From: Clostridia bacterium
GTDB lineage: Bacteria > Bacillota_A > Clostridia > Oscillospirales > CAG-272
DNA length: 64,000 nt
Direction of reading: 5' to 3'
Assembly (NCBI GenBank): GCA_017501345.1
Contig: JAFVXC010000022.1
Span: forward strand, 5,586-69,585
Position 1 is the first letter of the stretch; the number at the start of each line of letters is the position of its first letter. Position numbers and translations under genes: made by a program. The notes beneath the pieces were generated by a model, which saw only the letters and a program-made list of their open reading frames with translations, ran no database searches and was not told the DNA's origin. This document shows positions 43,443-52,068 of the stretch, piece after piece.

Positions 43443-44492
43443 TCAAAGCGAAAGACGCGGGAAAGACGGATCATCCCTGAGCGCGTCAAAGCAGGACCTC
43501 GTAAGGAAGTCCTCCTCCATCTGTACCTTCATAGGACGCACCGATCCGGCGAGCACCATATGATCGGAGAAAAGAGAATCCGACAGAGGCTCGGAGGTTG
43601 CTTCGAGCACACACTCAGCCGCCTTGGAAAGGCATAGAAGCGCACGGGTGCTGTCACCGTTTTCGGCGTATGCCTCGGCCATATCCGCCGTGCAGATCGC
43701 CGCGTTTTCAAGATAATATCCGTCGTAATCCTTCTCGGCGTAGATCGTATCAAGGATCTGCAGGCGGCGCTTCGCCTCCGCAAGGCGCTTTTTCGGACTA
43801 TCCTCGCGCGATGCACGGCGCATTCCCGCAAAAAGTGCGAGCACGGCGGCATCGACCGAAAGCTCCGAAGGAGCCGCGCACGTATCCGCCTCGTCGCCCA
43901 CCTCGATCCCTGTCAGTTTTAACTGCTTCTCACGGCAATATTCAGCCTCGGGAAGGGTCATAAAGATCTCGGTCGCGCGGGCAGTCCTGCCGATCCTTGC
44001 AAGATAGCGACCGAGGTGTACCTTCGTGAGAAGGCGCAGTCTGTCATCGGTCGAATAGGTCAGAATACGCTCACCGAGCTCGGTGATCTCGCTCTCGGTC
44101 ACAGAAACATCGGACTCCTTCTCTTCGGCGAATAGAAGAGTCTCAAAAAGCGCGTACTGCAATTCATAGCTGTTCGGAAATTCTCGTACGGCGCTTCGCA
44201 TCAGATCGACCGCCTCAAGCACGTCTCCCGCCTCGCAAAGCTCCCGTCCGTGACGGAGAAATCCGTCAATGCGCTCCTTTGCGCGCGCTTTTCCCGTTCC
44301 GAGAAGAGCGTCGACTGTAGTCTCAAAAAATTCTGCGATCGAGGGGAGGAGCGCAATATCGGGATAGGTCGCTCCGGTTTCCCAACGGCTGACAGCCTGC
44401 GGTGAAACACTGAGCACCTCTGCAACCTGCTCCTGCGTCATACTGCGGCCCTTGCGCAGCTTCTTGAAGATCTCGCTGAAATAAATCGTCAT
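43443..44492 (-). CDS. XRE-family transcriptional regulator with helical repeats
   Basis: A 349-residue protein. The first 65 residues are a Cro/CI helix-turn-helix (KLRKGRSMTQEQVAEVLSVSPQAVSRWETGATYPD), followed by about 280 residues of helical, TPR-like repeats. Such Firmicutes regulators often sense peptides or act as stand-alone repressors. No obvious target is adjacent except the divergent MBL-fold gene. Confidence 0.82.
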   Translation of the reverse strand: MTIYFSEIFKKLRKGRSMTQEQVAEVLSVSPQAVSRWETGATYPDIALLPSIAEFFETTVDALLGTGKARAKERIDGFLRHGRELCEAGDVLEAVDLMRSAVREFPNSYELQYALFETLLFAEEKESDVSVTESEITELGERILTYSTDDRLRLLTKVHLGRYLARIGRTARATEIFMTLPEAEYCREKQLKLTGIEVGDEADTCAAPSELSVDAAVLALFAGMRRASREDSPKKRLAEAKRRLQILDTIYAEKDYDGYYLENAAICTADMAEAYAENGDSTRALLCLSKAAECVLEATSEPLSDSLFSDHMVLAGSVRPMKVQMEEDFLTRSCFDALRDDPSFPRLSL

Positions 44493-44572
44493 AATAACCT
44501 CTCATTTTTCGCGTTTTTCGACGTGAGACCGACTTTTCGGGACATCTCTCGCGTTTTGTAAAGTTCTCCCCT

Positions 44573-44601
44573 ATTTTATCACATTTTTCTCTGTCTGTCT
44601 A
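44573..44601 (-). promoter_or_regulatory. Promoter of the XRE regulator
   Basis: Minus-strand TAGACA (44596-44601), 17 bases, TAAAAT (44573-44578). The 325-bp divergent gap otherwise holds only the promoter at 44735 and T-rich sequence. Confidence 0.55.
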
Positions 44602-44734
44602 CCGTTTTTCTTCATTTTTTGATATTTTTTATCACTCGAGCGGTCTTTTCCGCGTTTTGGTTTAGTTTTCGTTCATTCCACTCCGCCCGATTCCGTCAAA
44701 TCTCTCATTTCGGTAGAATTGCGGAATTTCTCGC

Positions 44735-44763
44735 TTGACAGGATTCTCAAAATATGGTAGAAT
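44735..44763 (+). promoter_or_regulatory. Promoter of the MBL-fold hydrolase gene
   Basis: TTGACA (44735-44740), 17 bases, TAGAAT (44758-44763), 54 bases before the ATG. Confidence 0.8.
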
Positions 44764-44817
44764 AGTTTTAAGAAAATTCACATATAATGTTTCACCTTAC
44801 ACAGAAAGGATCTCACA

Positions 44818-45996
44818 ATGGCAAAAAAGCGCAAACGTCAGCAAAACCGTTTTCTTCCTTTTTTTATCATCCTGATGCTCGCAGCAGTCGTTCTGCTTTA
44901 TAAGTTCGACAAGCTACCGCTTGGCCTTCCGAACGGCGACGCTGAAACAACTGCGGACGGCTCGCCGAATTCACCCGAGGCATCCGTCGGAAACGGTGTG
45001 ACCGCCGACACGGTCTCCTCCTCCGAGCTTTCGATCCACTTTCTCGAGCTTGGGAACAAATACACGGGCGACTGCACCTACATAAAGGCGGGCGACACCG
45101 ATATTCTGATTGATGCGGGAAGCCGTGTCGGAAGCATCGGATCGATCACCGCATACATTGACCAATACGTAACCGATGGGATCCTCGAATACGTAATCGT
45201 CACTCACGCGCATCAGGATCACTACGCAGGCTTTGCAACGGGAGAAAGCACCGACAGCATCTTCGATCTTTACGAGTGCAAGACCATTATCGACTTTGCC
45301 CTGACGAATCAGAAGTCCGACGGTGCGATGTATTCGAATTATATTCGCGAGCGTGACGCCGAGATCGCAAACGGTGCCGTTCACTATACCGCCGCTGAAT
45401 GCATTACAGAAAACAAAAGCCGCTTTACCCTTTCCGACACCGTGACCCTCGAGATCCTCGACAGCTACTATTACTACAATGAAAGCTCGGACGAGAACAA
45501 TTATTCGGTCTGCACCCTCATCACCGAGGAGAGCGCAGACGGTGACCGCAACTTTCTGCTTACGGGAGACCTCGAAAAGGAGGGCGAGTCCCATCTCGTC
45601 GATATGAATGAGCTTCCCGAGGTCGAGCTCTTCAAGGCAGGACATCACGGCTCTCCGACCTCAACGACCGCAAAGCTTCTTGAAGTGATCAAGCCAAAAT
45701 ACGTTGCCGTTTGCTGCTGCTGCGGAAGTCCCGAGTATACCGACAACACCGCAAATCAATTCCCCTCCCAGGATTTCATCGACCGCATCGCATCCTACAC
45801 GAAAAACGTATACGTTACGACTTTGTGTGTTGATTATAAGAACGGCGAATACACCTCTATGAACGGTAGTATCGTTTTCCTTGTCACAGACGACGTTCTG
45901 TCGGTCTCCTGCAGTGCGAGCACGCTGCCGCTTTACGAAAGCGAATGGTTCAAAGCTACCCGAAGCTGTCCGAATGCGTGGAAGGCAGCAAGCTAA
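44818..45996 (+). CDS. Secreted/anchored metallo-beta-lactamase-fold hydrolase, ComEC-C-like
   Basis: A 392-residue protein with an N-terminal basic stretch and membrane segment (about 12-28), a low-complexity linker to about 65, and an MBL-fold domain. The metal motif is THAHQDHYAGF, with FLLTGDLEKEG and FKAGHHGS completing the site. This pattern matches the competence-type MBL proteins related to the ComEC C-terminal domain. It faces outward. A nuclease or phosphodiesterase role is possible, but no competence genes adjoin. AAAGGA precedes the ATG. Confidence 0.85.
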   Translation: MAKKRKRQQNRFLPFFIILMLAAVVLLYKFDKLPLGLPNGDAETTADGSPNSPEASVGNGVTADTVSSSELSIHFLELGNKYTGDCTYIKAGDTDILIDAGSRVGSIGSITAYIDQYVTDGILEYVIVTHAHQDHYAGFATGESTDSIFDLYECKTIIDFALTNQKSDGAMYSNYIRERDAEIANGAVHYTAAECITENKSRFTLSDTVTLEILDSYYYYNESSDENNYSVCTLITEESADGDRNFLLTGDLEKEGESHLVDMNELPEVELFKAGHHGSPTSTTAKLLEVIKPKYVAVCCCCGSPEYTDNTANQFPSQDFIDRIASYTKNVYVTTLCVDYKNGEYTSMNGSIVFLVTDDVLSVSCSASTLPLYESEWFKATRSCPNAWKAAS

Positions 45997-46027
45997 AGCT
46001 CTTGGCTTCAGAATGTTCAGAGAGAGA

Positions 46028-46063
46028 GGGGACTGTCTCACATTAGTGAGACAGTCCCCTTTT
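46028..46063. terminator. Terminator hairpin with GGGGACTGTCTCAC stem
   Basis: A perfect 14-bp stem (46028-46041 with 46046-46059), ATTA loop, then TTTTC. It lies between convergent genes and is nearly the same stem as at 22501. Confidence 0.88.
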
Positions 46064-46090
46064 CAGTATCGGTACACCATTTCATTTCTA

Positions 46091-47407
46091 TCAGTAGTAG
46101 TAATTGATCCCCGCCGATTTCATATCGACCGTCGCAAGCAGCTCCTCGTCGAGCTTGATCTTGTCCTTGTACTGATCCGCTTCCTGGAGGAAGAGATACT
46201 CGATGAGAGATGAGGCAAATTCGCTGAACCAGATCGCGTTATCCTTCTCGGCATACGCCCCCTCGGGGCATTCGTATTTCATAATAAGGTGATATCCGTA
46301 ATCTGATTCGACAAGCTTTGTTTCTCCGACCTTCATATCGGCAAGTGCCTCGGAAATATCGGTCAGATACGCGTATCCGTAGGTGGTGCTCTTTTCAAGG
46401 AAATAGCCGTTTTCGTATTCCTCGATGCCCTCTACGTCCTCACTGTATTCGAGCATCAGATCCTCGAACTCCTCAAAGTCGCCGTTTTCGATCTGTCCCT
46501 TCAGAAGTTCGACGTTTGCCTCGATCTTCTCAAGCTCCTCCTTTGAGTAGTCCTCGGTCTTATAGTTGCCGTCCTTGTCCGATATGTACATCGGCTTTCC
46601 GTTCTCAGTGTCGTACAGCACCTTTCCCTCGGCATCGAAGAAGATCTCATCGCCGTTTTTATCCTTGATGATCGCGCCCTTGTCGTCGGTCATCGTGACA
46701 CCGTTTTCCGTATCGTACAGATAAGTCTTACCGTCCTCGTCGTAATAGATCGTATTGCCGTAGGCATCCTTCTCGTAGACGTAATAGTAGGACGCAAGGA
46801 AGATCTGCTTGAAGCAAACGTAATTCTCCTGCATATACTGCTCCTTCACGCCTGCCGCGATCTTACTTCCCCCTGCACCGTACAGATAGGTACGGAGATA
46901 GTTGACCTTCTTCTCCGTGATATAAAACTCTCTGAGCATATCGTAATTCATACCGTACTGAGAGAGAAGCTGATTGAGCTGAGATTTCGAGCCGTCCCCA
47001 TCACTGCTGTTGAGGAGACCGTCCATTTCCTTGTCGACCGCATCGATCTCCGACTTCGGAAGACTAAGATCATATTCATCAAAAAGATAAAGCGCGATCG
47101 CATAGGTCTTGGCGGTATCAAGCACCTGTGCGGTAAAGTAATCGTTGTAGGTCGTTCCGTCAAGCCCGATCGTGGTATCCCAGAAGCTCGACTTTACCGC
47201 GTCCTGATAAACGCGTGCCACGGTTCCCTTCATACGGGAAAGCAACAGCTCATATTCGTTGACCGAGATCGTCGCCGATCCGATGCTGAGCATCGTCTTC
47301 CCCTTCGAATTGCCGCACGACGCGAGGATCGGTACACACAGCATAAGAACGAGGAGAAGTGTAAGCGCTCGGACAAACAGCCCGAGCGGCTTTTTTGTTT
47401 TTTTCAT
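46091..47407 (-). CDS. PrsA-like parvulin peptidyl-prolyl isomerase lipoprotein with insert
   Basis: A 438-residue lipoprotein (lipobox ILASC, Cys31) with a SurA/PrsA-like N-terminal chaperone region and a C-terminal parvulin-type part (SEDVEGIEEYENGYFLE ... SEALADMKVGETKLVESDYGYHLIMKYE). Inside the foldase region, about residues 207-288 form an Asp/Gly/Tyr-rich insert with a duplicated motif (IYYDEDGKTYLYDTENG, IFFDAEGKVLYDTENG). It would help fold exported proteins outside the membrane. The ATG at 47407 follows AAGGA. It is downstream of mfd but has its own -10 box. Confidence 0.82.
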   Translation of the reverse strand: MKKTKKPLGLFVRALTLLLVLMLCVPILASCGNSKGKTMLSIGSATISVNEYELLLSRMKGTVARVYQDAVKSSFWDTTIGLDGTTYNDYFTAQVLDTAKTYAIALYLFDEYDLSLPKSEIDAVDKEMDGLLNSSDGDGSKSQLNQLLSQYGMNYDMLREFYITEKKVNYLRTYLYGAGGSKIAAGVKEQYMQENYVCFKQIFLASYYYVYEKDAYGNTIYYDEDGKTYLYDTENGVTMTDDKGAIIKDKNGDEIFFDAEGKVLYDTENGKPMYISDKDGNYKTEDYSKEELEKIEANVELLKGQIENGDFEEFEDLMLEYSEDVEGIEEYENGYFLEKSTTYGYAYLTDISEALADMKVGETKLVESDYGYHLIMKYECPEGAYAEKDNAIWFSEFASSLIEYLFLQEADQYKDKIKLDEELLATVDMKSAGINYYY

Positions 47408-47442
47408 AATATTATTCCTTCTGTAATTCGTAATTAAAAACA

Positions 47443-47451
47443 ATTATAGCA
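47443..47451 (-). promoter_or_regulatory. Extended -10 promoter of the PrsA-like gene
   Basis: On the minus strand TGC-TATAAT (TATAAT at 47443-47448) is seen in the short gap after mfd. The -35 is weak. Confidence 0.5.
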
Positions 47452-47474
47452 TACATTTATGCAAAATACCAGAA

Positions 47475-50400
47475 CTATTTTTGCACATTTTCAAGATATT
47501 TTTGTAACAAATTGTAAATAAGCTTCACGGGATCGTCCTTGGGCGTGAGCTTTACCGCAACGCACGCACCTCCGTCGAGTGCGAGAATACGAAGCTTCCC
47601 CGGGAAATCGGCAGAAACCGCAAGCCACTGCTGGGGGTCAAAATCCCTTACGTACACGCGGACCGAGCTGCTTTCCTGCACGATAGAGGTAATGCCCGCG
47701 CGAATGGCGGCGGAGCGGATCAGTGAGATACTGAGCAGATTTTCCGCTTCCTTCGGCGGTGTACCGTAGAGGTCGACCATTTCGTCAAGAACGTCATCGC
47801 GGTCGTATTCGGTCTCGATCAGCGCGATGCGCTTATAGAAGCTGATCCGCTGTGCGGCGTACGGCACGTATTTCTCGGGAAGGTATGCGTTCACAAGAAG
47901 CGTGACCGTGCATTCGGGCTTCTCCTCGACCGTGACGCCCTTCTCTTCAAGCACCGCGTTGTTCAAAAGCTTGATAAAGAGGTCGTAGCCGACCGCATCA
48001 AGATGCCCGTGCTGACTTGCGCCGAGCAGGTCTCCCGCACCGCGTATCTCAAGGTCGCGCAGTGCGATCTTGAAGCCCGCACCGAATTCGGCGTAGTCAC
48101 GGATCGCCGAGAGTCTCTTCTCCGCGATCTCGGAAAGCACCCGTCCCGGAGGATAGGTGAAATACGCATAGGCGCGGCGAGAGGAGCGTCCGACTCGTCC
48201 GCGGATCTGGTGGAGCTGAGAAAGCCCGAGCCGATGCGCATTATCGACGATCAAGGTATTGGCATTCGGAATGTCCACGCCGGTCTCTATGATCGTCGTA
48301 CAAACAAGCACGTCGATCTCTCCCTGCAGCATCCGTCCCCAGATCTCCTCAAGCTCATCCTTTTTCATCTTTCCGTGTGCAACGGTGATGCGGGCATCGG
48401 GCAGAGCCCGACCGAGCCGTGCCGCACATTCGTCGATCGTCTCGACCGCATTGTGCAGCCAGAACACCTGTCCGCCGCGATGCAGCTCCTTCCGGATCGC
48501 ATCGGTGATGATGAGATCGTCGTGCTCAAGCACGTAGGTCTGCACGGGCAGTCTGTCTCCCGGCGCCTCGTCGAGCACTGAGATATCACGGATCCCGCCC
48601 ATCGCCATATTGAGCGTTCGCGGGATCGGAGTTGCCGTGAGCGTCAATACGTCGACGTTCTCCGAAATCTGCTTCAGCTTTTCCTTTTGCGCAACGCCGA
48701 AGCGTTGCTCCTCGTCGATGATCAGAAGTCCGAGATCGCGGAATTTCACATCCTTTGAGATCAGGCGGTGTGTGCCGATGATGATATCGATCTCACCGCG
48801 CAGAAGCCGCCTCAGGGTAACCTCCTGCTCCTTCGGAGTACGGAAGCGCGACACCATATCAATATTGACCGCAAAGCCGCGCATACGGCTTACGGCAGTC
48901 TGAAAATGCTGAAGTGCAAGAAGGGTGGTCGGCACGAGGATCGCAACCTGCTTCCCTCCGAGAACCGCCTTGTATGCGGCGCGAAGCGCGACCTCGGTCT
49001 TACCGAATCCAACATCTCCGCAGAGAAGTCGGTCCATCGGGATCGCCTTTTCCATATCGCCCTTGATATCCTCGATCGAGGAAAGCTGACCGTCGGTCTC
49101 CTCGTATTCAAAGGCGGCTTCAAAGCTACGCTGAAAATCGTCGTCGGGCGGAAAGGCGTAGCCCGGTCTTCTCGATCTTGCGGCGTAGAGCGCGATCAGC
49201 TCCTTCGCCATATCCCTGACCGATGCCTTTGCGCGCGACTTTGCCCGTGTCCAGTCGCGTCCGCCGAAGCTCGACAGCCTGATCTTACCGCTCTCGCTAT
49301 CGGCACCGATATACTTCGATACCTTATCGAGCTTATCGACGGGCAGGAAGAGCTTGTCGCTTCCCGCATACTGGATGTTGATATAATCCCGCGTAACACC
49401 GTCGACCGTCAGGGATTCGATCCCCGTATAGCGGCCAATGCCGTAGGTCTCGTGTACCACAAGATCGCCCTCGCGCAGATCGGCATACGAAAGGATCGCT
49501 TCATTTGCCTTTTTTTTGCGCTTCGCCCTTCGGCGCGCCGTAGCTACGGAGCCTATACGCGTCTCCCCTGTCGTTGACAAAACGGCGATTTTCGGGATCG
49601 GCAATTCGTATCCCCGAATGCTCTGCCGCCATTTGATGAGGACGGTTCCCGCGGGGAAATCGGTAAGAACGAATTCCCCCTCTGCGACCTCGGGATATGC
49701 GCGGAAGCCCTTATCCGTAAGAAGCCCCGCAAGATTTTTCGCGGAGGTCTCGTTTTCGACCGTGACGATCGTCCTGTATCCGCGCTCGTGATAAGAAGAA
49801 AGATCCTCTATGAGAAGATCGGGATTTTCATAATAGGAAACAGTATGCTTCGAGCGGAAGCCAAAGAGTCCCCCAACCCGCTTTCCCGTCATTCCCTGAC
49901 CGAGAGGGTCGATATGAACGGTAAGCGAACGGCCGAGGAAAAGCTCGAGAGAGCCGTGTGTTTTGCTGTAATCAAGATACTTTGAAGAAACCGTCTCCGA
50001 GAGGGATAGCTCCTTGATCTGCTCCTGAAGTCGCCACTCCGACGCCTTCACACGCTCGTTTACCCCAACCGTTCCGTAAATGAATACGGGTGTACGGTCT
50101 GCAAAATAATCAAGGAGAGAGATCCGTTCGGGATAAATGAAAGAGATATATTTATCGAGAAAGCCGACGTCGCGCATCGTTTCAAGGGATAAAAGCTCTC
50201 TTTTCAGCTCGTCGCGTGCCTTCTCATCCTTCACCCGCTTCTGCCGTACGGCAAGCTCTTTTTTGAGATCCGCAAGAGATCCCTCGTCAAGAAGCACCTC
50301 GCGCGCGGGAGGAAGTGCCGCCGATTCTATGCTTTCGATCGTTCTCTGCGTCTCGGGATCGAACAGGACCATACGGTCGACCTCGTCGTCAAAAAGCTCG

Positions 50401-51071
50401 ATACGAAGCGGCTTCACCCGTGAAAATGAACCCTTATCTGCGGTAAAGGTCGCGTTCGGCGCGAATATATCAATGATCGAGCCGCGTATCGCGAACTGTC
50501 CCGTCTGGTCCACCATATCCACGCGGGCGTATCCCGCCGCCGAAAGCTTTTCTGCGAGCTTTTCGGGATCGATGCGCGTATCGAAATCGATCCTCACGGT
50601 GCGGTCGATCAGGTGCCCCGGAGGGATCGTATACCCGAGTGCTGTTTCGGGGGTGGTGAGGACAACGTCGCAATTGCCGCTGATAAGATCAAACAGAACG
50701 CGGATACGCCGATGCTCATACTCGTGCGAGGCTGTGATGTTGTAAAAATTCAGATCTCGCCCCGAGAAAACCTCCGCACGGATCCCGAATTGACCGAGAA
50801 ATGCCTGCATCTGCTCGCAGGATCTCTCGTCCGGATAGAGAAACAGAAGGGTCGAGCCGATCCGCACGCCCTCTGCCGCACGCACTTCAAGAAGATCCTC
50901 GACGAGCGATAGCGTCATAGCATCTGCCGCACCGTCCGAAAGGCCGCTGACAAGAAGCGGGAGTGGATCGTTATCCCGCCGAGCGGCGTCGCAAAGCGCC
51001 GAAAAAAGCTGTCTGTATTCCCCATCAAGACGAATACCGTCGGTCAGTATCCGCGCGTCCCTTGCTCGCAT
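47475..51071 (-). CDS. mfd: Transcription-repair coupling factor
   Basis: A 1198-residue Mfd. The N-terminal UvrB-homology module (about 1-400) is followed by the RNA-polymerase-interaction domain (YADLREGDLVVHETYGIGRYTGIESL), the RecG-like translocase (Walker A LLCGDVGFGKTEVALRA; DEEQ in LLIIDEEQRFGV; TATPIPRT) and the C-terminal autoinhibitory TRCF domain. It removes stalled RNA polymerase and recruits UvrA. It follows pth by 56 bases, the conserved Firmicutes pth-mfd order. Confidence 0.97.
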   Translation of the reverse strand: MRARDARILTDGIRLDGEYRQLFSALCDAARRDNDPLPLLVSGLSDGAADAMTLSLVEDLLEVRAAEGVRIGSTLLFLYPDERSCEQMQAFLGQFGIRAEVFSGRDLNFYNITASHEYEHRRIRVLFDLISGNCDVVLTTPETALGYTIPPGHLIDRTVRIDFDTRIDPEKLAEKLSAAGYARVDMVDQTGQFAIRGSIIDIFAPNATFTADKGSFSRVKPLRIELFDDEVDRMVLFDPETQRTIESIESAALPPAREVLLDEGSLADLKKELAVRQKRVKDEKARDELKRELLSLETMRDVGFLDKYISFIYPERISLLDYFADRTPVFIYGTVGVNERVKASEWRLQEQIKELSLSETVSSKYLDYSKTHGSLELFLGRSLTVHIDPLGQGMTGKRVGGLFGFRSKHTVSYYENPDLLIEDLSSYHERGYRTIVTVENETSAKNLAGLLTDKGFRAYPEVAEGEFVLTDFPAGTVLIKWRQSIRGYELPIPKIAVLSTTGETRIGSVATARRRAKRKKKANEAILSYADLREGDLVVHETYGIGRYTGIESLTVDGVTRDYINIQYAGSDKLFLPVDKLDKVSKYIGADSESGKIRLSSFGGRDWTRAKSRAKASVRDMAKELIALYAARSRRPGYAFPPDDDFQRSFEAAFEYEETDGQLSSIEDIKGDMEKAIPMDRLLCGDVGFGKTEVALRAAYKAVLGGKQVAILVPTTLLALQHFQTAVSRMRGFAVNIDMVSRFRTPKEQEVTLRRLLRGEIDIIIGTHRLISKDVKFRDLGLLIIDEEQRFGVAQKEKLKQISENVDVLTLTATPIPRTLNMAMGGIRDISVLDEAPGDRLPVQTYVLEHDDLIITDAIRKELHRGGQVFWLHNAVETIDECAARLGRALPDARITVAHGKMKKDELEEIWGRMLQGEIDVLVCTTIIETGVDIPNANTLIVDNAHRLGLSQLHQIRGRVGRSSRRAYAYFTYPPGRVLSEIAEKRLSAIRDYAEFGAGFKIALRDLEIRGAGDLLGASQHGHLDAVGYDLFIKLLNNAVLEEKGVTVEEKPECTVTLLVNAYLPEKYVPYAAQRISFYKRIALIETEYDRDDVLDEMVDLYGTPPKEAENLLSISLIRSAAIRAGITSIVQESSSVRVYVRDFDPQQWLAVSADFPGKLRILALDGGACVAVKLTPKDDPVKLIYNLLQKYLENVQK

Positions 51072-51127
51072 CCGAGATCCCCCCTTTTTTCTTTTCTCAA
51101 AGCAATATATTTCATCAATGCAGCTTA

Positions 51128-51760
51128 TTATGCGCGATAACCGTTACAGGCCTGCACCGCCTTTTCAAAGTCGCCCTCGGCTTCCGAAAGCATCAAGGGA
51201 AGATTCTCCGTAACGGTCGGAAAGACGCCCGCGATCTTTGTACGCACCTCTGCGGACGGCACGCCGAGTACCCAATCGGCAAGATCGTAATCCTTATGCG
51301 GCTTCGCGCCGACACCGATCCTCACGCGCGGGAAAGCATCGCTTGAAAGATGTCCGATGATGCTTTTCATTCCGTTATGCCCGCCGTCGCTCCCCTTTTT
51401 GCGGACGCGAACGCGCCCCGGATCAAGAGAAATATCGTCATAAACCACGAGGATCCGCTCGGGCGGGATCTTATAAAAATCTGCCGCCTCCTTCACCGCA
51501 ATCCCCGAAGAATTCATAAAGGTCTGCGGTTTCACAAGGAGAATGCGCTTTCCCGAGAGGGTAACGTCCGCAACGAGCGAATGAAATTTCGCACGGTCGA
51601 TCCTCACACCCTGCTTTTGTGCAAGGGCGTCGATAAAGCGAAAGCCGACGTTGTGCCGCGTTTCGGCATATTCCTTTCCGGGGTTTCCAAGCCCGACGAC
51701 CAGATAAGAAACAGCGCCTCCCGTCTCGCGAGAGGTTTCGATCTGCCGAAACAGATCCAT
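51128..51760 (-). CDS. pth: Peptidyl-tRNA hydrolase
   Basis: A 210-residue Pth with the catalytic regions YLVVGLGNPGKEYAETRHNVGF, KPQTFMNSSG, VVYDDISLDPGRVRVRKKGSDGGHNGMKSI. The chosen ATG at 51760 has GTGGAG 7 bases upstream. It gives an N-terminal extension of about 17 residues before the usual start of the fold, so a shorter start is possible. It recycles peptidyl-tRNA and shares a transcript with mfd. Confidence 0.95.
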   Translation of the reverse strand: MDLFRQIETSRETGGAVSYLVVGLGNPGKEYAETRHNVGFRFIDALAQKQGVRIDRAKFHSLVADVTLSGKRILLVKPQTFMNSSGIAVKEAADFYKIPPERILVVYDDISLDPGRVRVRKKGSDGGHNGMKSIIGHLSSDAFPRVRIGVGAKPHKDYDLADWVLGVPSAEVRTKIAGVFPTVTENLPLMLSEAEGDFEKAVQACNGYRA

Positions 51761-51882
51761 TATATTGACTCCACTCACTACGTTTCACCTCATAATATAG
51801 CTCTGATTTACATACAGGAACAAGACCGGAGATGCGCAGAAGCTACACGCCGCACATATCGCCGGTCAAGATTATCACACAT

Positions 51883-51911
51883 ATTATATAACAAATCACG
51901 CGTTTTGTCAA
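51883..51911 (-). promoter_or_regulatory. Promoter of pth-mfd
   Basis: Minus-strand TTGACA (51906-51911), 17 bases, TATAAT (51883-51888). It diverges from the ppdK promoter about 80 bp away. Confidence 0.88.
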
Positions 51912-51993
51912 GAAGCGATCACAACTTTCGGTCTTTGTAATATAAATATAGGATAAAAATTCCATTTCCCTATCATCTTTTTTTCGAAAAGGC

Positions 51994-52022
51994 TTGACAG
52001 ATCGGACAAGTTGTGGTATAAT
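51994..52022 (+). promoter_or_regulatory. Promoter of ppdK
   Basis: TTGACA (51994-51999), 17 bases, TATAAT (52017-52022), 46 bases before the ATG; AGGAGG-like TGGAGG precedes the start codon. Confidence 0.9.
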
Positions 52023-52068
52023 AGCGGTTGGACTAATTATAGTTATTTTATTTTGGAGGTAACTTGCA

